DNA from: Listeria_A hofi
GTDB taxonomy: Bacteria; Bacillota; Bacilli; Lactobacillales; Listeriaceae
Assembly (NCBI RefSeq): GCF_963575615.1
Contig: NZ_CAUYTL010000010.1
Coordinates: forward strand, 30,800-94,799
Direction: 5' to 3'
Length of the DNA stretch: 64,000 bases
Part shown: one piece after another, positions 40,922-49,372 of the stretch
Position numbering within the stretch: position 1 is the stretch's first letter
Layout: each line of letters starts with the position of its first letter
Position numbers and translations under genes: made by a program
Notes under the pieces: generated by a model
The model's input: the letters and a program-made list of their open reading frames with translations, nothing else
Told to the model about the DNA's origin: nothing
Databases searched by the model: none

Positions 40922-42154
40922 CTAAAATGCCCAGTCACCGTTACGGAATACAGGAACTTTCTCGCCAGTTGCTGTAATGCCATCAATGTTCATTTTATCA
41001 GAGCCAATCATGAAATCGACGTGTGTCACGCTTGAATTCACACCGGCTTGCTCTAATTCTTCACGACTCATATCTTCGCCGCCTTTGATGTTAAAAGCAT
41101 AAGCACTACCAATTGCTAAGTGATTGGATGCATTCTCGTCAAATAGCGTGTTGTAGAACAAGATTCCTGACTGTGAGATAGGTGATGGATTTGGCACAAG
41201 TGCAACTTCGCCAAGGTAATGAGAACCTTCATCTGTTGCCACCAAATCTTTCAAGATATCTTCTCCTTGTTCAGCTGCAACATCAATGATACGTCCGTCT
41301 TTGAACGTGATTTTGAACTTATCAATGATATTACCCGCATAGCTAAGTGGTTTTGTACTAGATACGTAGCCGTTTACACTGTTTTTCTCTGCACAAGAGA
41401 AGACTTCTTCGGTAGGCATATTGGCCATGAATTCTTTTCCTTGCTTATTAACGCTACCAGCACCAACCCAAACGTGATTCTTAGGAAGACCAATTGTTAA
41501 ATCAGTACCAGGTGCAGTGTAGTGTAGTGCACTATATTGCTGTTCATTCAAATACGTAGCTTTGTTATTCAGTGTTTCATCATGGTTTTTCCACGTTTGA
41601 ACTGGATCAGCTGTATTGATGCGCGTTGTTTCGAAAATTGTTTCCCAAAGTGCAGGGACTTGTTCAGATTGTGGCAAATCTGGGAATACTTTTGCAGCCC
41701 AACCTTCAGATGCGGCGCCAACAACTGTCCAACTTATTGTGTTGGATTGAATCATTTGACGGAATTCCTCTAATGCTTGTCCCATTGCTTTTTGACCAGC
41801 AGCGATTTTTTTGCCATCTACACCTTTTAGCAAGTCCGGATTATCAGAAATTACAGATATAAATACAGCATTTTCGTGTGCCAATTCGATGCGTTCTGCA
41901 GCACGGTGAATTGGTGCCTTCTCGAAAATATCTATCGGTGAGTTCTGGTAACGGAGTAATGTTACTTTTTCATCAGCCCAATTAATAATAACATCGCTTG
42001 CTCCAGCTTCATAGGCCTTCTTCGTAATCAAACGGCTTAGCGGCGCGCTTTCAATGGAACTATTGATTACTACTTTCTGATTTGGTTGAACGTTCACCCC
42101 AACCTTGACAATTAATTCCGCATACTTTTCCAACTTTTCATTAAATGTTGCCAT
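40922..42154 (-). CDS. pepS: M29-family aminopeptidase (PepS/AmpS)
   Basis: 410-residue metal aminopeptidase of the thermophilic-aminopeptidase (M29) family, which removes N-terminal residues from peptides in the cytoplasm. Metal ligands are visible in DEGSHYLGEVALVPNPSP (Glu, near 315), NASNHLAIG (His, near 345) and THVDFMIGS (His and Asp, near 377). ATG 42154 has GAGGGG in position, and the family start MATFNEKLEKYAELIV supports it over an upstream frame. In L. monocytogenes the pepS-like gene lmo1711 is at this place. Confidence 0.92.
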   Translation of the reverse strand: MATFNEKLEKYAELIVKVGVNVQPNQKVVINSSIESAPLSRLITKKAYEAGASDVIINWADEKVTLLRYQNSPIDIFEKAPIHRAAERIELAHENAVFISVISDNPDLLKGVDGKKIAAGQKAMGQALEEFRQMIQSNTISWTVVGAASEGWAAKVFPDLPQSEQVPALWETIFETTRINTADPVQTWKNHDETLNNKATYLNEQQYSALHYTAPGTDLTIGLPKNHVWVGAGSVNKQGKEFMANMPTEEVFSCAEKNSVNGYVSSTKPLSYAGNIIDKFKITFKDGRIIDVAAEQGEDILKDLVATDEGSHYLGEVALVPNPSPISQSGILFYNTLFDENASNHLAIGSAYAFNIKGGEDMSREELEQAGVNSSVTHVDFMIGSDKMNIDGITATGEKVPVFRNGDWAF

Positions 42155-42227
42155 ATGTAGCACCCCTCTTCTATTCAATAAAAGCATTGTATCTTAAAAA
42201 AACACGTAAAGCAACTGTTTGCGATGT

Positions 42228-42473
42228 CTATTCAAACCAATGCTGATGCATCTTTTCTAAAAAATTCTTACTAAGCGGTAACAGCGAACATTCAGGCAAT
42301 AAAGCATCAACTTAGCAATACGGACAAAAAGCCGTATCCTCAATTTCTATCCAGTTCATAATCTCTGCTGGCGAAAAAATCTCAAGGCAGTAAAAACAGC
42401 CACAACGCCGAGCTTTAGCTAGCCATATTTTATTACTAGAGGCATATTTATGAGCACGCCTGACATTACTCAA
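42228..42473 (-). pseudogene. Small zinc-ribbon protein gene interrupted by in-frame stop
   Basis: The frame from TTG 42473 (CGGAGA upstream) reads MSNVRRAHKYASS, then CGCFYCLEIFSPAEI and TAFCPYC, the C-x-x-C pairs of a small cytoplasmic zinc-ribbon family that usually continues with GID and ends near HxxWF. Here TAA (42312-42314) replaces the glycine after CPYC, yet the same frame continues VDALLPECSLLPLSKNFLEKMHQHWFE to 42228. The tail is clearly recognisable, so the stop is recent or an error. The start overlaps the end of the upstream gene. Confidence 0.68.
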
Positions 42474-42777
42474 ATTCAATCTCCGATAAAGCCTCATCCA
42501 TTGATTCTAGAATATTATATTTCACGAAATAATCCAACCAAGCTTGGCGTAAATCAGGAGCATCACGTTTAATTGACGGTTTAATTTTATCATACATCGT
42601 TTTCATAATATCTTGCCACATCGCATTCACGGCGCGATCTAGCTTCGTTTCCTTCCAACGTTTGGCTGGCGGACGTTTTTTATTTTTCTCGTTTTGGAAT
42701 TCAAGAGCTTTTTGATAAAAGCCATCTTTGCTCGCTAAGTTTTCAGACATATAGGCAGAAAATTCATTGAAAGTCAT
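42466..42777 (-). CDS. Conserved small protein of unknown function
   Basis: 103 residues starting MTFNEFSAYMSENLASKDGF, highly charged, probably all-helical, with several tryptophans (KRWKETKLDRAVNAMWQDI). ATG 42777 is chosen because AAGGAGTG lies just before it; a longer frame to 42846 lacks a ribosome site. It precedes and overlaps the zinc-ribbon gene, suggesting co-expression. I do not recognise a functional family. Confidence 0.65.
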   Translation of the reverse strand: MTFNEFSAYMSENLASKDGFYQKALEFQNEKNKKRPPAKRWKETKLDRAVNAMWQDIMKTMYDKIKPSIKRDAPDLRQAWLDYFVKYNILESMDEALSEIEFE

Positions 42778-43019
42778 CGTAACACTCCTTAAAAATTGTA
42801 GGTCAATTAACAGTAACATATCCTCATCAGAGCGTCTACTCCACAATGGCAGAGCAAAATTAGATTATACAGCGCGTTTCTACTTTTTCATTTGCCAAAG
42901 CTTTAAAGAAATCATTTTTTATAAAGCACAGTGAATATCTTGTATCGACTGGTAGGAAAGGGGAGACAGTTCCTAATTTGAAAATATAAAATACCATTTT
43001 AAAACTATTTTGGCTATCA

Positions 43020-43060
43020 AAAAAATGCCTATCTATCAACATGATAGGCAGGCATTTTGG
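43020..43060 (-). terminator. Flavodoxin gene terminator
   Basis: On the minus strand, AAAATGCCTGCCTATCA pairs with TGATAGATAGGCATTTTTTT with one small bulge. The 170 bases further left, up to the gene at 42777, show no convincing gene. Confidence 0.85.
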
Positions 43061-43065
43061 GAGAT

Positions 43066-43521
43066 TTAATTTAGATTTTCGAGTAACGCATCGGCAAATG
43101 TTTTCGCATAGGCTTCCGCACGAACGACATCATCTTCATCTGGATCTAAATCTACTTTAAGGCCTTCTACGGGTACTGTTGCGCCTTGCTCTTTCAAGCG
43201 TTTCTCAACAAGATCAACCGTCAAGCAGAACTCATCGTAAAATGTATCGCCTGAGCCAAAAGAGGCACATACTTTTCCAGAGAAGTCCACATCAGACATA
43301 TCTTCATAGAAGTCCACAAATTCGTCTGGAAGTTCGCCATCATCATACGTGTAGCCACCAATTAGCGCGCCATCGTATTCTAGTAATTTTTCAGGTTCAA
43401 CTGAGATACATTCCTCAATATCCACCTCAATATCGTATTTCTCTAACTCTTCGCCTAGGATATCTGCAATTTCTTCTGTATTACCAGTCATGCTGGCATA
43501 TACAATCATTACTTTTGCCAT
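43066..43521 (-). CDS. Short-chain flavodoxin
   Basis: 151-residue FMN-binding electron carrier. The phosphate loop is SMTGNTEEIADI (residues 10-21), the first flavin-stacking loop is GGYTYDDGELPDEF (about 55), and SFGSGDTFYDEFC (about 87) is the second. It is very acidic, as usual. It may supply electrons to reductases or radical enzymes. It is monocistronic with its own terminator and stands back to back with map. Confidence 0.93.
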   Translation of the reverse strand: MAKVMIVYASMTGNTEEIADILGEELEKYDIEVDIEECISVEPEKLLEYDGALIGGYTYDDGELPDEFVDFYEDMSDVDFSGKVCASFGSGDTFYDEFCLTVDLVEKRLKEQGATVPVEGLKVDLDPDEDDVVRAEAYAKTFADALLENLN

Positions 43522-43794
43522 TATTCACATCACCATTTCTTTCTTTAAAGTAATAAGTTCATACGCTAAAAAAAGCACACAAGCGAATGCCAAATATGCT
43601 TGTTTCATCACTCACTAATACTTCCATTATAAAGAATTTCAGGAAAACTGCAAGAAATTCCGCCAAATTTAGCAAAAACGTTATATTCATGCTTTCAAAA
43701 TGAGGCGAATAAAGCTATAATAGTAGAAGTGAGAATTTCTGGCTATGACAAAATTAAGTGAACTGGATAGCTAGAAAGAGAAGGGATGGAAAAA

Positions 43795-44553
43795 ATGATT
43801 ACATTAAAATCAAGACGCGAAATCGATGAAATGAAACGTGCGGGAGAAATCCTAGTTGCGACACATAAAGAAATCAAAAAGTTAATCAAGCCAGGGATTA
43901 CGAGCTGGGACATCGAGGTATTCACAGATGAATTCCTACGCAAACAAGGTGCGACCCCTGAACAAAAAGGTTTTGAGGGCTACGAATTTGCAACATGTGC
44001 GAGTATCAATGACGAGATTTGTCACGGCTTTCCACGTAAAAAGGTTCTAAACGAAGGTGATATTATTACGGTAGACATGGTTGTTAATTACCATGGCGCA
44101 CTCGCCGATTCTGCGTGGACATATGGCGTTGGTCAAGTTTCACCAGAAGCCGAGCGTTTGATGGAAGTGACACGCAAGTCGATGTACCTTGGTATTGAAC
44201 AAGCGCAAGTTGGAAACCGCATTGGCGATATCGGTCATGCAATTCAAACGTATGTAGAAGCTGAAAAATTGGCGGTAGTTCGCGAATTTATCGGCCATGG
44301 CATTGGCCCAACATTGCATGAAAAACCAGAAGTTCCGCATTTTGGCGCAGCAGGAAAAGGCCCACGTTTGAAAGAAGGCATGGTTATCACAATTGAGCCG
44401 ATGGTAAATATAGGCGGTTGGAAAGCTAAAATGGATGATAACGGTTGGACGGCACGCACAGCTGACGGTTCACTCTCAGCACAGTACGAACATACAATTG
44501 CAATCACAAAAGATGGCCCAGAAATTTTGACATATCAAGGTGAAAATGATTAA
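43795..44553 (+). CDS. map: Methionine aminopeptidase, type I
   Basis: Removes the initiator methionine from nascent proteins. 252 residues from ATG 43795; the alternative ATG 43786 adds three residues. The five metal ligands are found in VDMVVNYHGALADSAW (two Asp), GHGIGPTLHEKP (His), TIEPMVNIG (Glu) and QYEHTIAI (Glu). An N-terminal SH3-like extension is absent, so it is type Ia. It matches lmo1709 by order. The family member in rRNA/secY operons is probably elsewhere, making this the second copy. Confidence 0.93.
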   Translation: MITLKSRREIDEMKRAGEILVATHKEIKKLIKPGITSWDIEVFTDEFLRKQGATPEQKGFEGYEFATCASINDEICHGFPRKKVLNEGDIITVDMVVNYHGALADSAWTYGVGQVSPEAERLMEVTRKSMYLGIEQAQVGNRIGDIGHAIQTYVEAEKLAVVREFIGHGIGPTLHEKPEVPHFGAAGKGPRLKEGMVITIEPMVNIGGWKAKMDDNGWTARTADGSLSAQYEHTIAITKDGPEILTYQGEND

Positions 44554-44624
44554 TTGAGTGTTTTGCAGGTTATTGAAAAGTTTTATATATAATTTTTCAC
44601 GAAACCTCAGGCACTGAAATATGG

Positions 44625-44664
44625 AGGTGTGTTGCTAATTGGTGCAACACACCTAAGTTTTTTT
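44625..44664 (+). terminator. Hairpin terminator or attenuator ahead of aac(3)
   Basis: AGGTGTGTTGC (44625-44635) pairs perfectly with GCAACACACCT (44644-44654), followed by a run of seven T. It ends 23 bases before the acetyltransferase start. It can simply end map transcripts, or work as an attenuator for aac(3). Confidence 0.85.
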
Positions 44665-44686
44665 CAGTAAACAAGGGAGAATGGTT

Positions 44687-45484
44687 ATGGGAGAAAAAAG
44701 AGCGATTCGTAAAACGAGGAAGCCTCATACGGTCACATCGATTTGCAAGGAATTACATAATCAAGGAATTGCAAAAGGAGATACGGTAATATTACACTCT
44801 GCACTCGGTCAAGCTGGATGGGTTTGTGGAGGCGATGTTGCGATTATTAAAGCTTTTCAAGAGGCAGTAACAGAATCAGGAAATCTGGTGATGGCGACAC
44901 AGAGTACGAACGTATCAGACCCGGCAAAATGGCGAAATCCAGCAGTTCCCAAAGATTGGTGGCCAGCGATATACGAAGAAATGCCAGCGTATGATCCGGA
45001 AGAAACACCAACTTTTTTTATGGGTATAATTCCAGAGACATTCCGTAAAATGAAAGATGTTAAGCGAAGTTCCCATCCGAAATACTCTTTTTCTGCATGG
45101 GGAAGTGATGCGGAGTTTATTACAGAAAAACATGCGCTTAACTTTGGATTTGGTGAGCAATCTCCACTTGCACGTCTATACGAATTGCATGCCAAAATTG
45201 TCTTGTTTGGCGTTGATCATAATAAAAATACATCACTCCACCTTGCCGAGCACCGCGCCAAAACATTCCGAATTCAACAGGAAAAGTCACCAGTTATGGT
45301 GAGAGGCGAAAAAATTTGGCAAAGCTACGATGAGATAACCTCAAATAGTGAGGATTTCATTGCTATCGGTCATGATTATGAGCAAAAAATAGGACACCAG
45401 CCTACGACGATTGCTGGTGCCCCTACGAAAATTTTTGAGATGCGCGGCTTGGTAGATTATGTGAGTGGGGTTATTTCCGAATAG
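44687..45484 (+). CDS. AAC(3)-family aminoglycoside N-acetyltransferase homologue
   Basis: 265-residue protein of the AAC(3)/YokD family, which uses acetyl-CoA. Family marks are DTVILHSALGQAGWVCGG (about 33), GNLVMATQS (about 68) and SLHLAEHRA (about 183), the last holding the catalytic His. ATG 44687 fits AAGGGAG better than ATG 44681. A chromosomal homologue (lmo1708) occurs in L. monocytogenes, which is aminoglycoside-susceptible, so a resistance role should not be assumed. It overlaps the convergent YfkK-like gene by 14 bases. Confidence 0.88.
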   Translation: MGEKRAIRKTRKPHTVTSICKELHNQGIAKGDTVILHSALGQAGWVCGGDVAIIKAFQEAVTESGNLVMATQSTNVSDPAKWRNPAVPKDWWPAIYEEMPAYDPEETPTFFMGIIPETFRKMKDVKRSSHPKYSFSAWGSDAEFITEKHALNFGFGEQSPLARLYELHAKIVLFGVDHNKNTSLHLAEHRAKTFRIQQEKSPVMVRGEKIWQSYDEITSNSEDFIAIGHDYEQKIGHQPTTIAGAPTKIFEMRGLVDYVSGVISE

Positions 45485-45692
45485 TACTTAATTCTTCCGC
45501 AAAAAGTTGCATTTCGCGCATGCTGATATTATTTTTGCGGTGAATAAGGGAATAAATATCAAGTAACGAATCATAATGGATGGCTTCTAGCGTCAGGTTT
45601 TCAAAGACAGAAGCGTTGACCATCTTTAGTTTTGCAGTAATTTCATTTAACATATACGTCATATTTTCTTGCGTTGGATTTTCTAAGTTCAT
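45471..45692 (-). CDS. YfkK-like (DUF1128) small protein
   Basis: 73 residues from ATG 45692, with AAGGAG eight bases in front; an upstream GTG at 45701 overlaps the ribosome site. The sequence MNLENPTQENMTYMLNEI and the following helices match the DUF1128 family of Bacillales. The function is unknown. The last 14 bases overlap the end of aac(3) on the other strand. Confidence 0.8.
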   Translation of the reverse strand: MNLENPTQENMTYMLNEITAKLKMVNASVFENLTLEAIHYDSLLDIYSLIHRKNNISMREMQLFAEELSTIRK

Positions 45693-45785
45693 GCGAGACA
45701 CTCCTTTTCAACTTTCAAAAATTGTAGCATATAGTTTGGAGTGACGCCACAATTAGCGTCTATTTTAAGAAGAAAGGAGATGCAG

Positions 45786-46643
45786 ATGTTAAAAAAAATA
45801 CAAGATATTCGCCTCGTTCGCTTTGGCATGATTGTTGGGACTCGGTTTACGAAAAATGATGTATCGGGTAGCGCCTCGCAATTAGCGTATTATATGCTCT
45901 TTTCTATTTTTCCAATCTTACTAATTGTTGCTTCGCTGTTACCGTACTTCAATATTGACCAAGACCAACTATTTACGACAATTAAACAGTTTGTTCCAGA
46001 GCAAATTTATGAATTTATTAATAATAATCTGGATCAACTTCTAAATAATAATTCAAGTGGTGCGCTTTCACTTGGTATCATTGGTACGCTTTGGTCGGCT
46101 TCTAATGGTATGAATGCAACGACGAAAGCATTGAATAAAGCCTATGGTGTTAAGGATCGTCGAAATTATTTTGTGAAACGACTTTTGTCGATGGTTTTTA
46201 CATTAGGCATGCTCGCAGTTGTTGTTGTGACACTTCTCCTCGTTGTCTTTGGCCAGCAAATTGGGATGTTCATTTTTAATCATCTGAATGTTTCTCAAGA
46301 TACGCTAGATATTTGGAATAATTTTCGCTGGATTGTGACAATGGCCGTTATTTTTATTGTGTTTTCCTTTATTTTCTGGATTGCGCCAAATCGGAGAAGT
46401 ACATTGTTTAGCATTTTACCGGGCGCGATTTTTTCCACAGTCGGTTGGGCAGCAGCGTCGATTGGATTTGCCTATTACGTGAACAATTTTGCCAACTACT
46501 CAGCAACGTACGGGAGTATTGGTGTCATAATTATTTTGATGTTATGGTTTTATTTAACAGGAACGATTTTGATGATTGGTGGCGAGATTAATGCCACACT
46601 CAGCATATTACGACAGAAAAAGCTGGTCGGGGAGATAAACTAA
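45786..46643 (+). CDS. YihY/BrkB-family membrane protein
   Basis: 285-residue membrane protein with six expected helices, of the family once called ribonuclease BN. SASQLAYYMLFSIFPILLIV (about 32) and the loop GTLWSASNGMNATTKALN (about 100) are characteristic. ATG 45786 is chosen by the AAAGGAG six bases before. Nuclease activity belongs to a different protein; the true role is unsettled (transport or envelope). A homologue (yfkH) lies near yfkK in B. subtilis, as here. Confidence 0.88.
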   Translation: MLKKIQDIRLVRFGMIVGTRFTKNDVSGSASQLAYYMLFSIFPILLIVASLLPYFNIDQDQLFTTIKQFVPEQIYEFINNNLDQLLNNNSSGALSLGIIGTLWSASNGMNATTKALNKAYGVKDRRNYFVKRLLSMVFTLGMLAVVVVTLLLVVFGQQIGMFIFNHLNVSQDTLDIWNNFRWIVTMAVIFIVFSFIFWIAPNRRSTLFSILPGAIFSTVGWAAASIGFAYYVNNFANYSATYGSIGVIIILMLWFYLTGTILMIGGEINATLSILRQKKLVGEIN

Positions 46644-46668
46644 TCTTGGCCATAAGGAGAGAATTATT

Positions 46669-48042
46669 TTGAGTGAAAATCCAGTAACAGAAGGTCAACA
46701 ATTTCCGCTGACGATTAAACGGATTGGTATTAACGGCGAAGGGATTGGTTATTTCAAGCGGTCCGTTGTGTTTGTAACCGGAGCCTTAACAGGAGAAGAA
46801 GTCGTCGTGGAGGCAACAAAAGTTAATCCACGTTATACAGAAGCAAAAATCCGTAAAATTCGTAAAAAATCACCACACCGTGTCACACCACCATGTCCAG
46901 TTTATGATGCGTGTGGAGGTTGCCAGCTACAACACTTGTCGTACCCAGAACAGTTGAAAATGAAAAAAGATCTTATCACGCAATCTCTTGAGAAACATAC
47001 GCGTTTTTATCCAAATCAAATCAAGATCCACGACACTATCGGTATGGGAAATCCTTGGGGTTACCGCAATAAAAGCCAATTTCAAGTGCGAGAAGTTGAT
47101 GGTGAGGTCGCAGCAGGTCTATTTGGCGCTGAAAGTCACGAGTTAGTTCCAATCGAAAACTGCGTGGTACAACATCCAGATACAGTGAAAGTAACTAATT
47201 TTGTTCGAGATTTATTGGAGGAACTTGATATTCCAATCTATGAAGAACAGCGAAATAGCGGTATCGTTCGCACAATTGTCGTTCGGACAGGAATAAAGAC
47301 AGGTGAAATCCAACTAGTGTTTGTCACAAACAGCAAAAAGTTAACACGTAAGCGCGAGTTAATTGATAGAATCCAAACGGCTATACCAGAAGTTGTTTCG
47401 ATTATGCAAAATATTAATCAGGCAAAGACATCTTTAATCTTTGGAGAAGAGACAATTTTCCTAGCTGGGAAAGATAAAATGACTGAGAAGCTCGGCGAAA
47501 TCGAATTCGACTTATCCGCACGTGCCTTTTTCCAATTGAACCCATCACAAACGGAGAAGTTGTACCGCGAAGTAGCGCGTGCTATTCGTTTAACAGGTAG
47601 CGAAAAGGTTGTTGACGCCTATTGTGGTGTCGGTACAATTGGCTTATCCTTAGCGAAACGCGTAGCAGAAGTGCGCGGTATGGATACTATTGCAGAATCA
47701 ATAGAAGATGCAAAAGCGAATGCAACTCGCGCAGGAATAACAAATATCACATTTGAAACTGGAAAAGCGGAAGAAATTTTCCCAAAATGGATTAAAGCAG
47801 GTTTCAAACCAGATGCTATTGTGGTTGATCCGCCGCGTGTTGGTTGTGAGGACCAATTACTGCAATCGATTTTACGCACGAATGCCAAGCAAATTGTTTA
47901 CGTATCATGTAATCCATCCACCCTTGCTCGGGATATCCAGGTTTTAGCTAAGCGGTATAACGTAAAATATATTCAACCGCTAGATATGTTCCCGCACACC
48001 GCGCATGTGGAAAGCATTACAGTTCTAACGTTAAAAAATTAA
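46669..48042 (+). CDS. rlmCD: 23S rRNA (uracil-5)-methyltransferase
   Basis: 457-residue SAM-dependent enzyme that makes 5-methyluridine in 23S rRNA (positions 747 and 1939 by family). Order: N-terminal TRAM domain (residues 8-66), iron-sulfur cysteines CPVYDACGGCQLQ (about 75), SAM loop VVDAYCGVGTIGLSLA (about 318), VDPPRVGCEDQL (about 388) and the catalytic cysteine in YVSCNPSTLARD (about 415). It begins with TTG at 46669 after AGGAGAG. It matches lmo1703 by order. Confidence 0.93.
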   Translation: MSENPVTEGQQFPLTIKRIGINGEGIGYFKRSVVFVTGALTGEEVVVEATKVNPRYTEAKIRKIRKKSPHRVTPPCPVYDACGGCQLQHLSYPEQLKMKKDLITQSLEKHTRFYPNQIKIHDTIGMGNPWGYRNKSQFQVREVDGEVAAGLFGAESHELVPIENCVVQHPDTVKVTNFVRDLLEELDIPIYEEQRNSGIVRTIVVRTGIKTGEIQLVFVTNSKKLTRKRELIDRIQTAIPEVVSIMQNINQAKTSLIFGEETIFLAGKDKMTEKLGEIEFDLSARAFFQLNPSQTEKLYREVARAIRLTGSEKVVDAYCGVGTIGLSLAKRVAEVRGMDTIAESIEDAKANATRAGITNITFETGKAEEIFPKWIKAGFKPDAIVVDPPRVGCEDQLLQSILRTNAKQIVYVSCNPSTLARDIQVLAKRYNVKYIQPLDMFPHTAHVESITVLTLKN

Positions 48043-48058
48043 TTGAGGAGGGCTTCAT

Positions 48059-48539
48059 ATGAATGTTCACTTACAACCATTCAAAAAAGAAACCGCGCAG
48101 ATTGAAGCCCTTAAGAAATATAAGCTGACAAACGATGAATTTTCAGCGCATCCTGTTGAAATGTTAGAACAGGCGAGCTAGACGTATAGCTATCATTGCG
48201 TTCTCGTTTACGATAAAGAGGAAATTGTTGGTTTTTTCGTTCTGGATAGTGGTGATGATGTAACGACTTATACGATGGAACAATGCATTGCTTTTACGGG
48301 GATACTCCATCGATTCGAGTGTACAAGGTAGGGGATACGGGGCCAAATCTCTAGCTGAACTCAAAGCTTACGTACGCAATAATTTTGAAGGGGTTTCTAC
48401 CGTTGTGCTAGCTGTTAACAAACGAAACATTCCTGCGCAAAAACTGTATTTAAAAAGCGGATTCATTGAAACCTCACGTGTTGTCTTAGGTCCACGCGGG
48501 GAACAATTTGTTTACGAACTAGGGATAGAAGGAACATAA
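48059..48539 (+). pseudogene. GNAT acetyltransferase gene with stop and frameshift
   Basis: GAGGAGGG precedes ATG 48059, giving MNVHLQPFKKETAQIEALKK. The frame meets TAG at 48179-48181, continues with YHCVLVYDKEEIVGFFVLD, then shifts near 48275. The remainder, LLLRGYSIDSSVQGRGYGAK and NIPAQKLYLKSGFIE, is a perfect GNAT motif A and C-terminal motif in another frame. With two lesions this is a true pseudogene or a badly called stretch. It follows rlmCD by 16 bases. Confidence 0.85.
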
Positions 48540-48540
48540 A

Positions 48541-48583
48541 TAGAGAACGGGGAAATGCACAATAGTCCTCGTTCTCCATTTTT
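48541..48583 (+). terminator. Terminator after the broken GNAT gene
   Basis: GAGAAC..GGA pairs with TCC..GTTCTC, followed by CATTTTT. Confidence 0.75.
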
Positions 48584-48695
48584 GAATCACCTTGCAATAA
48601 TGTAAGGTCGGATAGCGCCAAGAAAGCTTTTCATTGCTTGCGTTATTTGTTAAACTAAGGAAGACAATAACTCCATAAGAAAGCGTGGCAGATTT

Positions 48696-49361
48696 ATGAA
48701 AAATGACAAAGCTCGGTTTCTGGTTCTCTTGATTCCGGCTATATATATAAGTTATGGTATATTTTTAGCAATCGATTTTGGTAGCCGTGCAGAGCTGATT
48801 AATGTTATTGTAAATGGCACAATTCTTGGCGTAGTTTCGTTTTTCATTATCTGGAAGGCGAAATTAAGAAATGTAGTAGCTGTGATTTGGCTTGCTACTT
48901 TTGTTTTATACTTATTTATTTTGCATCATCTTGTTACATACATTTCAGCGGGCGATATATTGAGAAGTACTTACACCGGAGCATTTCATATTCAGCACGA
49001 AATGGTTAATCTTGAGCCGTTCACGACGATTGAAAACACTGTTCATCAGACACTACCGACGATGCCAACTATTATTCAACTTCTCGGAAATGTTTTATTA
49101 CTCGCACCGCTGACCTTTTTTCTACTTTATTTTCAAATTACCAAAAAGATTGGCATGACACTTTTGACAGCCTTACTCGTTTCAGTGGGAATCGAGCTCA
49201 TTCAATTCCTCCAAACGACAGTTATTACAGGTTTTAGCGGTATTACATTACCAGAGAATCGTTCGACAGATATAGATGATATTATTTTAAATACGCTTAG
49301 TGGCTTGCTAGGAATTCTAGCAGCTTTATGTATCCCAAGTGTGAGAAAGCGCAAAAAATGA
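48696..49361 (+). CDS. VanZ-like membrane protein
   Basis: 221 residues with about six membrane helices. The VanZ signature is present as NLEPF (about 109), LLGNVLLLAPLTFFLLY (about 130), VGIELIQFLQT (about 164) and RSTDIDDIILNTLSG (about 187). The namesake gives low-level teicoplanin resistance, but most family members have no known function. The ribosome site is poor. It ends 11 bases before mprF and probably shares its transcript, as in L. monocytogenes (lmo1696-lmo1695). Confidence 0.85.
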   Translation: MKNDKARFLVLLIPAIYISYGIFLAIDFGSRAELINVIVNGTILGVVSFFIIWKAKLRNVVAVIWLATFVLYLFILHHLVTYISAGDILRSTYTGAFHIQHEMVNLEPFTTIENTVHQTLPTMPTIIQLLGNVLLLAPLTFFLLYFQITKKIGMTLLTALLVSVGIELIQFLQTTVITGFSGITLPENRSTDIDDIILNTLSGLLGILAALCIPSVRKRKK

Positions 49362-49372
49362 AAGGGATTGGT

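Noticed and set aside
42860..43042. 60-codon minus-strand frame upstream of the small helical protein gene
   Set aside because: It overlaps the flavodoxin terminator, has no ribosome site and odd composition.
45786..46643. Ribonuclease BN
   Set aside because: The YihY/BrkB family carried this name by mistake; the protein is an integral membrane protein without nuclease motifs.
48696..49361. Vancomycin-resistance gene
   Set aside because: VanZ-like proteins are widespread without vanA-type genes; none are present here.
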